This document shows positions 37,146 through 48,440 of a stretch of 64,000 nucleotides of DNA, piece by piece (positions within the stretch are counted from its first letter, which is position 1; every line of letters begins with the position of its first letter). Both the position numbers and the translations under genes were made by a program. The notes under the pieces are model-generated. The model saw nothing but the letters and a program-made list of their open reading frames with translations, was not told the DNA's origin and did not search any database. Location of the stretch: positions 634,911-698,910 of the forward strand of contig NW_008709380.1 in the NCBI RefSeq assembly GCF_000327385.1, written 5' to 3'. This DNA comes from Lottia gigantea (Eukaryota; Mollusca; Gastropoda; Lottiidae).

Positions 37146-38990
37146 CGCATCGTGTTGTTAGAAACTCTATTTGCAAGATCGAACCCGATTTGTTCTGTTA
37201 TTTTAACTAGGATAAAATCTAATTCTTGACTTTTAATTTATAATAAAGTTCAATGACTACCAAGATGTATTAGATTACCTTCAGAGTTTTATAATAATGA
37301 AATGTAACATGAGAGACGACACCCTAGGCGACCTTTGTCTCTGCAAGAGTTACAATTTCTGTCACGATTACCCAAACGATGTTCATTCATCAGAGGGTTA
37401 TCTATTGTCTTTGTTAATAGTTGAATTGAATATCGTCGTTTAGCCTAATTGCCCAAAGAATTACTCTCATATTGCGTAGTTAAAAATTGTATGCTTCTGA
37501 ATCAATGTTAAGTTTTTCAATAGCACAGGATAGATTATATCCTAATTTAGGTAAGCCTTATTACATGGTGTATCATACACTGTATTATTGTATTCATAGT
37601 TGACCATGTCTACATAACTCAAATATCATATTATCTATTTACATTTAAATGCAATATCAATATATTTCGCAATATAAAGATGTTCATTCTCTTAACAAAA
37701 TTTCAAGACATATTTCGAAATATTTTATAGAAAAAAGGTAAGTGCATGAATCCGATAGCGTGGAACATTAGCCTCACTTTATAGTTGGTTACAATCTTAA
37801 CTTTTAAGATAATTTTGTGAGAAATTACATTTATAGTTAAAGTGCTTTTAATATCTTATAACATTTGGACACATTGAATTTGACTGCAACGTCTGAAGTA
37901 TGTTACGAACAATGAGGTTTTCTAAATCGCCCGTCTTTTCAGAATCCAACGTTTATGAAATGATAATTCTCAACACACAACATAGATATAGATATGTGGC
38001 ATATATATTGAGATAATTTCGATGATACCTGGTCACGAAATACTAAGTCGTGGCCATTAGATGCTAAGTTTTGGCCACAAGATGAAAAAAAAACATTTTA
38101 TATAATGTATTATATGTCCCTCTTATGCTTCCGTACGTAATTCTTAAGAATAATACAAATTTTTTTATATAAAATATTAATTTCCCAGGTCAAATGAAAT
38201 TGAATTTTGAATTCAAATCTTGAATTTTAAAAACGCATAATTTTTTTCAAAAGTACTTTTATTTTATCTAAAATTTGTTGAGATTTATTTTAAAAATTTA
38301 ATGGTTTTAAAATTAAAGACATTAATATCAAAGTAACTTGGCTTTTAAAAATGAATACGAGCTGAATTCAGGCTAATTCAAAGTGAAACATCTTGTTAAA
38401 AATGACAAGATATTTTAAGGAAATCATTGTTACATGTCTTTGGTTGTCAAGGTGACTACTTTTACATCAACTTTTTTTTGCAAAATAGAACCAATGCAGA
38501 TATGACATTAAGTTTTACATTGTAAAAAAAGAAGCGAAAAACGTCAAGTTCGTACAGACTGCAGTGCAACAAAGGCTGACTATGAGGAAACAATGATCCA
38601 TCGTTCATTGGTTACTCTGCAACAGTAACTTTGTGATTATCTAGTGTGTCCCACAAGGAGCAAATCACAGCCAGTCGTGCATTGGACACACTTGCACTTG
38701 AAAATTCAATAATTTCCCAGGTTGCAATAACCATAAAGCAAGTCCGATTCGAATTGCGAAATAAGGTAAGCTTGAAAGCATTTCCTACATATTATTTTCG
38801 ACTTCTGTCAGATTTAGAGATTAAATCAATCACAGATGACATATACCAATATTAAGTCTAAGCAATCATATTCAAAACATCAAATATTACATTAAGTATG
38901 ACTGAAGAGAGCGCCTGTAGACTGGTATATATAATGTGCCTGTAACTGATTGTTATAAAGGTCTACAGAACTTTATAATGATTAGGTTGG
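37146..38990. other. AT-rich stretch with one 21-23-bp doublet
   Basis: At 38037-38080 CTAAGT-two bases-TGGCCA occurs twice at a 21-23-base spacing. The 38100-38350 part is extremely AT-rich. No gene supported; the 69-codon frame at 38646-38855 is within chance. Confidence 0.45.
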
Positions 38991-38994
38991 TAAT

Positions 38995-39116
38995 ACAGAT
39001 TACAATAGGTTGCGTAACCGAGGACAGAATACCATAGGTTGCGTAACCGAGGACAGATTACAATAGGTTGCGTAACCGAGGACAGATTGCAATAGGTTGC
39101 GTAACCGAGGAGGATT
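38995..39116 (+). repeat. 29-bp tandem array, 4 copies (array 1)
   Basis: Copies start at 38995, 39024, 39053 and 39082, each exactly 29 bases and each containing ATAGGTTGCGTAACCGAGG. Copies 1 and 3 are identical; copy 2 and copy 4 differ only in the few bases before ATAGG. GGTT and AACC inside the unit form short inverted arms. Copies abut without spacers, so this is not a CRISPR array. The 29-base period is not a multiple of three, and the 60-codon minus frame over it is a by-product. Confidence 0.9.
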
Positions 39117-39520
39117 GATCGGCAAGTAGGGAGAAGCAATGACATAATATTATTTAAAAAAAAACGTATTTAAAAAGGTGAAAAATATGTGTCCTTCCAT
39201 TGCTTAGACATACCAATAGTTAGACAGAAATTATATACATGCTCTAAACTATGAATCTAATATCCCTTCTCCATCACACCCGTGGGCATATCCAAGCTTT
39301 GCCTAATTAAACAAATGTCTCCCAAATGGGACTTCTAAATGAAGCTAATAGGATGTAACCAAAAAATAAATATGACCTTTAAACGAATTCCATATTAAAA
39401 CGATAGCAGCATGCTAAAATAATCGGTTAACCACAATATAAATGTCGCTTGGTAATATAAATCGACTGTAACAATTATTTGATTGAAAAGAAGCAAAGGT
39501 TCCCAAAATGATACGACAAA

Positions 39521-39642
39521 GCAAGATTGTGATAGGTGAAATACGGTTGGCAAGATTGTGATAGGCGAAATACGGTCGGCAAGATTGTGATAGGTGAAAT
39601 ACGGTCGGCAAGACTGTGATAGGTGAAATACGGTCGGCAACA
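39521..39642 (+). repeat. 29-bp tandem array, 4 copies (array 2)
   Basis: Copies start at 39521, 39550, 39579 and 39608, each exactly 29 bases and each containing GATAGGTGAAATACGG or a one-base variant, preceded by GCAAGATTGT (GCAAGACTGT in copy 4). The array is followed by GCAACAC. Three overlapping minus-strand frames of 63-82 codons cross it in different registers because 29 is not divisible by three; none is a gene. The unit differs from array 1 but has the same length and shares AGATT-three bases-ATAGGT in the same place. Confidence 0.9.
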
Positions 39643-40189
39643 CAAATGCTTATAATGATCATGCAATACTTAAATGTTTCTGGTAATACCAGGTAGTAGG
39701 AGATGGTAACTTGCCTAGTATACTACACTGCAGTGCAGAAAGCGACAACTCTTTTCTACGAACAAATAATTCTAGATAGCAATTGGTATACGATTTGTCT
39801 GTTGGAGGTCCTTTTGACATGTTATGAATACGTACCATGGTTACAATCAGGTTAATTATTAGTTGATTGAGACGAATCAAAGTAATATTAATAGACAATT
39901 TTGATTGACAAATAGCAAAAGGTTACAAAACATTTGATTGGTAAGAAACGGGCACAGAGTTCAAAGGAAATAATGGCGACGGTGAAAAGGTTCAATAAAA
40001 TGAAGAAAAACCCTGATAAGATCAAATATTTTACGACCAGATGTCAGAAGAAGGAAGAAAGAAGGTTTGACATATTATTATTATGGTGGTCAACTAATCA
40101 AGAAAATCCACATGACAAATTACAATGAACACGACACTATTTACTAATGAATACGACAAGATAATACTTGGGTCTCATCCTGTAGTTAC
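39643..40189. other. Spacer between arrays, nothing firm
   Basis: Lies between the 29-bp array 2 and the ~205-bp array. A 64-codon plus frame (39934-40128), lysine-rich, is within chance length. No repeat unit was recognised in it. Confidence 0.4.
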
Positions 40190-40892
40190 GCTTGATTTCT
40201 ATATTATCATTCTATTCTAAATCTGGAATGAACACATCAACTCAATTATGCCATAGTGTGTGGAATACTTACAATCATTCCAAATAATGGTAATGGTTGT
40301 ACTTTGTTACTAGCGTATCATAACATAGGATTACATGCTAACTGCCGTTTTAAAAACACGGTTATAAAACCCATGTCCTACCAATTGCAATACATCAGTA
40401 CATAGCCTTACAAACGACAACAGTGCCCTACTCAACGAGAATGAAATTTGCCAATGTTGTAAATACCTACAATCATTTCCGATAATGGCAACTTTTTGGC
40501 ATGGTTACGTCAGTGTCGTATCATTAAATGTAACATTACATGCCAACTGCAATTATGATTATACAGTTTATTAGGCAATACTAATCTATTCAATTCTAGT
40601 ATGAATTCCAATTGTGCCAATGTACAAAATACCATTAAAATAAGCTATATTACATGACGACTGCCATTATAAATATACGGTTAAAAACATTGTCTATACC
40701 GATAGTAATACATCAGTACATCAGACAAATGACAACAGTGCTCTATTTTATTCAAAATCTCGAATGAACTTGAAGACAGAATCTCAACACAGTACTTGCA
40801 ATCTAGTAAGATGATGACAACGCTTATCATTTGTTACAACAGTGTCATACAATTAACAGAAACTACATAACATGCCAACTGTTAAGAAATGT
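40190..40892 (+). repeat. ~205-218-bp tandem array, about 3.5 degenerate copies
   Basis: Units begin at ACATGCTAACTGCC (40333), ACATGCCAACTGC (40538), ACATGACGACTGCC (40652) and ACATGCCAACTGTT (40870). A partial unit precedes (from about 40190), sharing GGAATGAACACATC, TACTTACAATCATTCC and TAGCGTATCATAACAT with later units. The 40333 and 40652 units share AATACATCAGTACAT and ACAACAGTGC. Spacings are 205, 114 and 218 bases, so the third unit has lost about 100 internal bases. Copies are well diverged, so the array is old. Confidence 0.7.
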
Positions 40893-41109
40893 TATGCTAA
40901 TATATAGGTTCTTTGGCAAGAAATTTCCTGTTAATGTGATACGCAGTGCACTATGTGTTGCATCGAGCTAAGCTGTCATGAAATAAAATTAACAAGCAAG
41001 GCAAACGCCTGTTTAATATGAATAAAAATGCCCTATAGTCAGACATTTCCTCGCGATAGAAGTTGTACATTTCTCAAAACTTCAACATCCCAGTTCAGCA
41101 ACCTATATG

Positions 41110-41320
41110 GTGTCACTCTGAGAAATGGTGTACGTGATAGTGTACGAATTGTAACCATATTAAGTCTATACACAAAGTTCAAAATTTTCAAAACAGGTTT
41201 AAGTTTTCTGAAGGCTAGTTGGCTTCAAAAGTTTGGCTATATCTCTGATGGTGCTGACAGTGCACGTACAAATACCATATAAACTCTATACCGGTGCATT
41301 GTTTTCAAGACAGGTCTAAT
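41110..41320 (+). repeat. ~120-bp local duplication
   Basis: Copy 1 (from about 41114) has ATGGTGTACGTGATAGTGTA, ACCATATTAAGTCTATAC, TTTTCAAAACAGGTTTAAG and GAAGGCTAGTTGGCTTC. Copy 2 (from about 41241) has ATGGTGCTGACAGTGCACGT, ACCATATAAACTCTATAC, TTTTCAAGACAGGTCTAA and AATGGCTAGCCGGCATC. It lies 220 bases after the ~205-bp array. The 84-codon frame at 41028-41282 crosses it and is not credible as a gene. Confidence 0.6.
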
Positions 41321-42219
41321 ATATTAATGGCTAGCCGGCATCTTCATTGGGGCTTAGGGCTTTGGTACCTTGAGTCATATTCATACATAATTCCTGTCGA
41401 CAATTCCAGCTGTAGATGGGTACGGATAATCTGGGGTAGATAAAGATAAGTTTGGCCATGGACCAGCTGAATGGCGCCTTTGTGAACGCACGTCGTTATC
41501 CTTGTAAATTCAATGTTTCATAAACAGCGAGAAATATTCCTCTGACAGGTGTCGACTTATATATTTATAAACTAACGGTTAGTAAATATTTAATTTTTCA
41601 AACAGTTACATAAACAAGTTAGAAGATAAACGTCTAGGTATAATCAATTTGGAATGTCATAAAAGAGAAATGCATAACCTAATCTATTAACCCAATTAGC
41701 AGCGACTCTTTGAAAACTCTACCTTTCTTTTGGAGAGACCCACATCAAATGTAAACGTCGCTTATCATAAAGGCATCTGTACTTCATTTTACCAATGAAA
41801 AGTTCCTTTAGTTCGTTTTGATATATCTTAGGTAGTCTTGATGATTTAAATACATTTTATTAACGTATCAGCATCATAACACATTACAGATAAAAGTTAG
41901 AGGTATCGTAACACACATTCAATTTGAAAATACTTTCTCAATTTAGACTGAGTTTTACGCTCAATAAATGAGAAGGAAAAGTGTAAGATAAGTTAGTTAT
42001 TATGGTTCAAAGTCTTCTAATCCCTCAAACTTTCTTCATACTCTATTGATAGTTTGGTGGAGCATACTAATTTTCTTTGGTAATACGAAAACATGTTGAG
42101 CCATTATTCTCAAATATATGCATTTATGCAAATTTATGCAAATAAATATATAATAATAATAAAAAAATCTATTTTGGGGTCCTATTAACAAATCGATAGG
42201 AATAATGGCAATCTATTCA

Positions 42220-42332
42220 AGAGGTAGAGATCCCTAACAACCATTTGGATGAGTTGCGCCTTGGACATTACGATTACGATGGACTCCATCTTAATTCGTT
42301 TACCGAAATAAAGAAGAGCAATAGTCATGAAG
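42220..42332 (+). CDS. Candidate exon ending at a GTGAGT donor
   Basis: The frame is open from about 42209 and stays open through AGTCATGAAG, followed at 42333 by GTGAGT, a strong animal donor. The peptide reads EIPNNHLDELRLGHYDYDGL then HLNSFTEIKKSNSHE: acidic and aromatic residues mixed in a way unlike AT-rich noise. A possible acceptor AG is at 42221-42222 after TCTATTCAAG, with a weak pyrimidine tract. If not spliced, the frame continues to 42457 through hydrophobic, less protein-like residues, which supports splicing. No domain recognised and no partner exon found. Confidence 0.25.
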
Positions 42333-43210
42333 GTGAGTTATCTCTCAGACTTGTTGGCATTACAATGATAATTTCTCGATCTAAAGCAGGATTTGTCTCA
42401 TCTATTCATCTTATTGTCTTTACAGATTACTACCTTGAAATCAGTCTGTGCTCTTAATGTTTCAATGATCAACTAGTTCAATAGACTATTCCAGTCTAGA
42501 CAATTCAACCAGCGTTAAGAAATAGACGCGATGTCCTTATATCAAACAATTTCAGTACATAAAATAACGATTCAAGGTTCAGTTAATTAACAGTTAAGCT
42601 AGCCATGAAAATTGACTTCGTCCATTCCTGGTCATGATTCAGATTGTTCTGTATGTATCTATCTGTAAGTACAATAACGATATCAGAAATCAGAATAACA
42701 ATGGCATTGCTGGTAACTCTGGACATTGTGTTCCACACTTGGAATGATTAGCTTGCTAGGTACATTGTCAGTTTATATGTCACATCATGATCTTCATTAA
42801 CCTTGAACAATTGTCGAGTTCACGTTTGATATCCAGAATATTAATACAGATTATGTGGCATGATTGTGTGTATTCACAGATAAACAGATTTATTCTCTAC
42901 ATGGACGCCTGTTTGTTCGCTAATAATTGTCCATTTACTGGTCATGACCATTTCTTACGTGAATAACAACCCGGGTTCTGTTAGGATCCTTTCTACCAGT
43001 ATGTTCTTGACCGAATAACCAACCGAGCATCATGTAACGTTTCCAAAGCTCTAACACTTGTGCGACAGAACCCCACAAATAACTTATTTGGAGGACAGAG
43101 ATAGAAGCATGTCTTGAAGTTGATTTGAGAGTTTTGATTGGACTTCTCCTGATATTATCAATGTATCAGAGCAATAGGAATTATAATTTTTACAGTCATT
43201 ACTTCAATGA

Positions 43211-43417
43211 TTGTTAACAATTAGGGATCTAAGGAATAAAAGCAACTCGTTTCTTGAAATTAGATATCTCTTTTTAAAGATGTCTTGCGAATGCTCTTTT
43301 CGTCGTCGGGAACACCACATTGCCTCGGGTGCCTTCGGCTTTAACACCTTGTCGAATCAGCAAGATTCGAGACTAAAACCAAATTGTCTACGATACTTTG
43401 GGTCAATAATTCAATAG
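43211..43417 (+). CDS. Weak candidate frame, 68 codons, G+C-richer
   Basis: Open frame starting with TTG. The stretch 43280-43400 is distinctly richer in G+C than its surroundings and encodes a cysteine- and arginine-containing run (MSCECSFRRREHHIASGAFG). No family recognised. It lies 217 bases before another G+C-richer frame on the same strand, so the two could belong to one transcript; this is inference from position only. Confidence 0.15.
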   Translation: MLTIRDLRNKSNSFLEIRYLFLKMSCECSFRRREHHIASGAFGFNTLSNQQDSRLKPNCLRYFGSIIQ

Positions 43418-43633
43418 AACTAATTAATTGTAAATCAAAGCTGATATTTTCTATTGTTTACAATGTCGATCCCATAATTAGGAATTCCAGTGAAAAAAAT
43501 GGATAAAGAGTCAAAATATGAATGAAAGGAAACCTTCAGTTTTCAATTCAAAATAAGAACATATTTAAAGGCTTATTTTAATACGCGAAAAGGAATTAAG
43601 TTTAGGCTCTTTTGTCAGCTCCATTGTAATCTA

Positions 43634-43864
43634 ATGACAATGTGGTCGTCGCTTGAAATTATGGCGTTAAGACCCTTTTATACTCTTCCAACCTTGCTGA
43701 CTCGGTTTATTGTCCCATCCGATAAACAAAAAGCACACAGGCATTCCTTCGACCCGAACCCTAACAGAGCAGCAATGTCGCCAATTTATTTAATGCAATA
43801 TCAATATAACTGTAAATTGGTGCGGTTGGGACATACAAATTCCCATGATCCTCACCTCAAATGA
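43634..43864 (+). CDS. Candidate frame, 76 codons, G+C-richer
   Basis: An ATG frame of 76 codons to TGA in a stretch richer in G+C than the flanks. The peptide is well mixed, proline- and histidine-rich in the middle (SDKQKAHRHSFDPNPNRAAM), with a hydrophobic segment before it (PFYTLPTLLTRFIV). No signature I can name. Length is within chance, so the composition is the only added support. Confidence 0.18.
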   Translation: MTMWSSLEIMALRPFYTLPTLLTRFIVPSDKQKAHRHSFDPNPNRAAMSPIYLMQYQYNCKLVRLGHTNSHDPHLK

Positions 43865-43869
43865 TCTTT

Positions 43870-46800
43870 AATCTACAAATCTAACGCCCTTCAGAATATT
43901 GTAATTAATATTCAATTCTCGTAACACAGTTGTCTTCCCTTGAGTAATATACATTATTCACTATCTTTGATATTATACAATATACCTTTTCAGATATTTC
44001 AGATATACACCATGCATTATTCTGATACACAATCCCTTGATTCTCATTATCGACCCAAATAAAATAGGTCATTCAACCTACTTGAATCTAAATATATTCC
44101 TGTCTCAAGGGCAATAACCTAATTTCCTAATCATGTCAGTCTTTCTACTTCATCAAATTTGACTGAATAATATAAAAACAATTCCTTAGGTTACCAAATT
44201 TTATTAAGAAGAAAACTGTAACGATTGACATAGACTGTTTCTTGTATAAACCCAATTCATTAGAGGGATTTCTTGTTTATTTCCTAACATTGCCAATATA
44301 AATCATCAGCAGTCTCTAGAATGCTGGCGATTTAATTCATTGACCACTATAATTTGGGTCATCTTAATAGATAAATGTTCGGTACCGGACAACTTTCAGA
44401 ACGGAAATTTAACTTCCTTTCGGATCAACTATTAATTAGAATGAAGCGCCAAATTGATAGTATATATAAGAGAACGTTGTCTTAATGGATATTGCACATT
44501 CACTGTAACACAAATAAACTGAAATGGTGCTTCTCTTTTCCTTTTCGGCATAGACATGAGCTTATTACGAGGAAAACCATGTAATGGTCAATGAGGGCAA
44601 TTTTGCTAGAGCTGGGGTACTGATTTACACTTTTTCGACTTACAACGGGCGTAGCCTGGAATACAAGGGGACATGACTTATCACGGCCTCCGAATCGATT
44701 TTACAAAGTAATTACTAAAGATCACATAGCATAACCTAAAATATTTGTTTAAGTGTATAAATTTTCAATTAAATTTGCCAAACGGTTATGAAAAAAAAAT
44801 AAATCGGAACAATCTGTAATATTTTGCATAAAAGCAATAGAACACGACGCATGATATTAATCCAAAGCGTGAAAAGCAGTTTGATGGATACGAAACTTAG
44901 TGCTCCTTAAAAGATATACATGGTGTTAAGTCGGTTGGCATTATAAAGAAATTACTTCACAAGAAGCGTACTGTTCTTGATTACTTCGTCGCGATATTCG
45001 CTTCTAATGACACACATTGTGGAAGAATTTGTAGCAGGCTTAATATTTGATGACATTTGGATGAAATTGAATTGAAACATGTGGGTATTGACACAATTTT
45101 CCTTTTTCAATTTCTTACTGTGTAAAATCAATCTAAATTCACATGAAAAGGACAGAACAGTATGATGTATCATTATACACTTCCATGGAATCGATGTTAA
45201 TCAGACTGGATTCCATGTTACCAATCTATATTTCATTATTTGAAACAAACTGCTCTTATTTCATTTCAAGGATGTTGTTTAAGCAAATAAACGGCAACTT
45301 TAAAGAATCGTGAAAACAAATATCATTTTTCATATCTTGCATAGTGAAAGTGTTACTCATAGTCTTGCAAAAACAATGTAATATTGAAATGAAGTATTCC
45401 GTTTTAGTTTTTTGTCAATTATTTAATATATAAATACAGCCTTATTGTAAGAGAATTTTCAGGAGTCTTTACGGAGTAGAAAATAGAACTGTTGACAAGT
45501 AGGTTATAAAGTATTGCGCTATTTGGTGTTCATCAACCCATTGGCTCTTAAGTCAATGGCGTTCCGCGAAGTACTGCAACGGGTGTTTCAGTGAAGTAGA
45601 GCATGTTCGTCTGATGCTTCTCTACAACTCGGTTTGTCAACTCGTCAGGCCATCGGAAAGCGCTATATTAATATTTTTATTTGATATAATATATTCGTCA
45701 TTCGACTTTCACAGCATGTCACTCTGTGTGGTTTTGCCAACTTTGCCATCATGCAAATTATACAAATTCAAATTAGCACATTAAGCTTAACCAGTAATAG
45801 CGTTTTTAACCTCACCTCCTGGTAGTAGTCTCAGAAAGAGTTAGTATAATTATAAATTTAACAGTAATTGTTTTGAGAATATATTCTGTCTAAAATCCTT
45901 CCGTTTATTGATCTAATTCAGAAATTTTCAATGTATTGTCTGTAGCCTCGAAGCCGGTTGAATAAATCTGAAAATAACATCCCTTTTCTTTAAAACAGAT
46001 TAAAATTCTAATTAAACTGGCATTTGAAGTATTAGAAGTCGCTTACTTACTTCCATAGTTTCATAGAACTGAATAAGCATGTTATGATTGGGATTAGTTC
46101 CGCGATGCACTCGATAAGACGTCTTTTGTTATCTCGTTCAAAAGCTAACATGGAATGAATATGGGGTGAATTAGAAGACTACGGGCGGTCCATAAGCTGG
46201 TATATATAGCTGTTGCGGGGGATGTTCACGACTGCCGGAAATTATATATTAACTTTAAATTAAAATTCTGATTTGAAAGCAAAGCAGGATCACCTGCTAT
46301 ATTTTTATTCAAGTTTCCATTTGTTCCATCAGATTAACTTCGCAGATAACTTTCTAGTTCTGAACGAATATTGAGGAAAGACCGCACAGGAAGTTAAACA
46401 TTAAAATAATGATTAAACTTCGTAACGGAACAATATTCTATTGCAAATTTACAATCATTTACATCTCTGTTTTGTCGGCATGATTTAACATGATTTAATT
46501 GACGAAATCCTTTCAATCACAATCAAACTGCTGTAGTAAATCTAGCGTTATGGATTCCTTTAAATATTATAGTGTTGAACTACTATCATTCCATTACGCT
46601 TGGAAATCAATATTTTTCTTATAAAAGCTTATTGTGAGTATTAGTTGCTAACATAGGTTTTCTATACAGGTGCTACAAATAAATATTACCTTTCCTTTTA
46701 ATCAATTATCTGCTCATTAGAAGATTAGATCTGTGGATTTTTCATCAAGATACTTTTTAATGTGAATCAATAATATAGTTTAAACCTGGAATATATAGTT

Positions 46801-48195
46801 GACTCGGTCCTTTATCAATAATTAAGCTTAAATTAACCCAAACTCAATTCACCAAGTCTTACTTTTCCAGTTTTAGATTTTGATAAAAGGAATTGTTTTG
46901 CTCGTGCGGATATTTTACTACCTTTCTACTCTTGATCAAGGTAATTAAGACGAGCATATATTGGTTTGATTACGGAAGTATGTAAATATCTATGTAGGCA
47001 TCTGATAAACAAATCTGTTTCTTGGAGACGAAGCACTAAGATTTTTATCTATATAATATTATCTATTGTATGGGATTTCTTCATGTACAGTCTCGGTACT
47101 GTCCTTAACAGCCAAAAGATGTCGAAAATTGGTTTTTGCACGGGCTCAATAGAGCTATGAATGAAATTGGGTTTATTTCGTATTTCGGTTCTAAATGAGT
47201 TTTAATAATGTATTTTGAAAAGAATAATGCTACCATAAATTTTGCTACTGGTTCCATGTGTGGCCTTAGGTCTGACATTCTATCCGTTAAGATGTTAAAA
47301 CATCAAATATATTTTTGTATCATATTTCGCCTAGGTCTAAAATGATGATATTTTTTTCTTACATATCCTTTCTCAAATGGACGTAAATCAGCTTTCGTCT
47401 CTATGTTTCTATATTAGATCCATTATCTTTTTAAAACAATGCTGAATACAATACGTTTGCTTGTTTGACGGATTAGTTTCCATGTTGTCTGTCGCTTCCG
47501 GCCCTTTCAATCAACACAAGTAAAAATCAGAAAGAATAGTCTGTGAGAGAAAAGAAAAATATAATTGGTACTGACACTGTATATATTAAGATTTTAATGG
47601 AAAAATAATGTTTGTAGTCTGGTTCTCTTCATTCCTGCCATTTATGGTAATCTGGTCGAGAGCATAATCAATTACACAGCATATTGAGTTTTATTATTAT
47701 ACATATATGTCATTCATGAAAGTAATCGCTTTTATGATAAACATGACTACTTATCTAAGTCTCCTGGAAGTACCCAAGCTATAATTATAAGTTGTTCATA
47801 TTCTCGTATAAAATAAATATAACCCTCCAGAGAGCCTATTGTACCATTATCTTTGAATACATTTTAAACCATTTGACGCTAAAGGTGACAGCAGGACACT
47901 GACATCTGTATTTCTTACATTTGTGATTTAGTCTTCGGATGAAGCATGTAGCCTTTCTTTCTATTGCTTGATGTGTTTTTCTCCGGAGTTAAATAAAAGC
48001 TGTTTTTAGTCAAAATCATCAAGGTGTCGTTACCAACATTGTCTTTTTGCATTTAGAACAGCTAGTAATGCAGATTTGTAACTTTATTGCGTCAATTCTG
48101 AATTGTGCTCTTTAAGATTTTGTCGTTACATCTTTTAACTTTTGACACTAAATGAATTAAAAAATATTTTGTAATTTTTTGTATATATATAGAGG
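43870..48195. other. Long AT-rich stretch, nothing supported
   Basis: TATA-like TATATAAG at 44463-44470 and TATATATAG near 46201 are expected often in such sequence and have no supported gene after them. The frames at 44952-45173 (minus) and 46966-47160 (plus) are within chance. No array or dispersed copy recognised. Confidence 0.45.
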
Positions 48196-48198
48196 ACA

Positions 48199-48440
48199 CT
48201 GATAGCATTAATTTTTACCATTCCAATTTGAATCAGGCGTCTGTGTTTCCTGCAACTAGAACTAAGAGTGTGTTGACGTCGATAAGTGAGAAGGCATATT
48301 TTGCGATTAGTGACGTCATCAAAGTCTTAGTTTTAGTGGAATTGCAGGAAACACAGACGCCTGATTTAAAATTGATGCTATCAGTTTTTCCGATACACAT
48401 AACAAATTAAGAAAACCTCTTAACAGTCCTTTTAAGTTGG
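48199..48440 (-). mobile_element. Copy 3 of the foldback (MITE-like) family, best hairpin
   Basis: Left arm: CTGATAGCATTAATTTTT (48199-48216), ATCAGGCGTCTGTGTTTCCT (from 48232), GCAA, AGAACTAAG, TTGACGTCGATAAGTGAG. Right arm is the inverse: ATTAGTGACGTCATCAAAG, CTTAGTTTTAGTGGAATTGC, AGGAAACACAGACGCCTGAT, AAAATTGATGCTATCAG (ends 48384). The two arms can pair over about 75 bases each. Similarity to the 17.6 kb copy continues to about 48440 (CGATACACAT, TTAAGAAAACCTCTTAACAG). An exact CRE sequence TGACGTCA is at 48311-48318, with a near copy TTGACGTC opposite. The 60-codon frame at 48228-48410 is a hairpin by-product. Confidence 0.8.

Noticed and set aside
37178-37200. tRNA-like B-box on minus (GGGTTCGATCTTGC)
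   Set aside because: No A-box or cloverleaf-compatible sequence lies at the needed distance.
38995-39116. Possible CRISPR-like array
   Set aside because: Copies abut directly with no spacers, and the genome context is animal-like.
39395-39666. Three overlapping minus-strand frames with repeated SPITILPTVFHLSQSC-like residues
   Set aside because: They are the 29-bp array read in three registers; 29 is not a multiple of three, so no protein repeat is being selected.
42939-42950. 12-bp palindrome TGGTCATGACCA, and similar ones at 12265-12276 and 48669-48680
   Set aside because: Roughly fifteen 12-bp palindromes are expected by chance in 64 kb.
44463-44535. TATATAAG followed 54 bases later by an ATG in a good context
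   Set aside because: The frame from that ATG is only nine codons and no donor follows; TATA-like strings are frequent in this AT-rich sequence.
48228-48410. 60-codon plus-strand frame
   Set aside because: It is read across both arms of the foldback element; the hairpin explains it.
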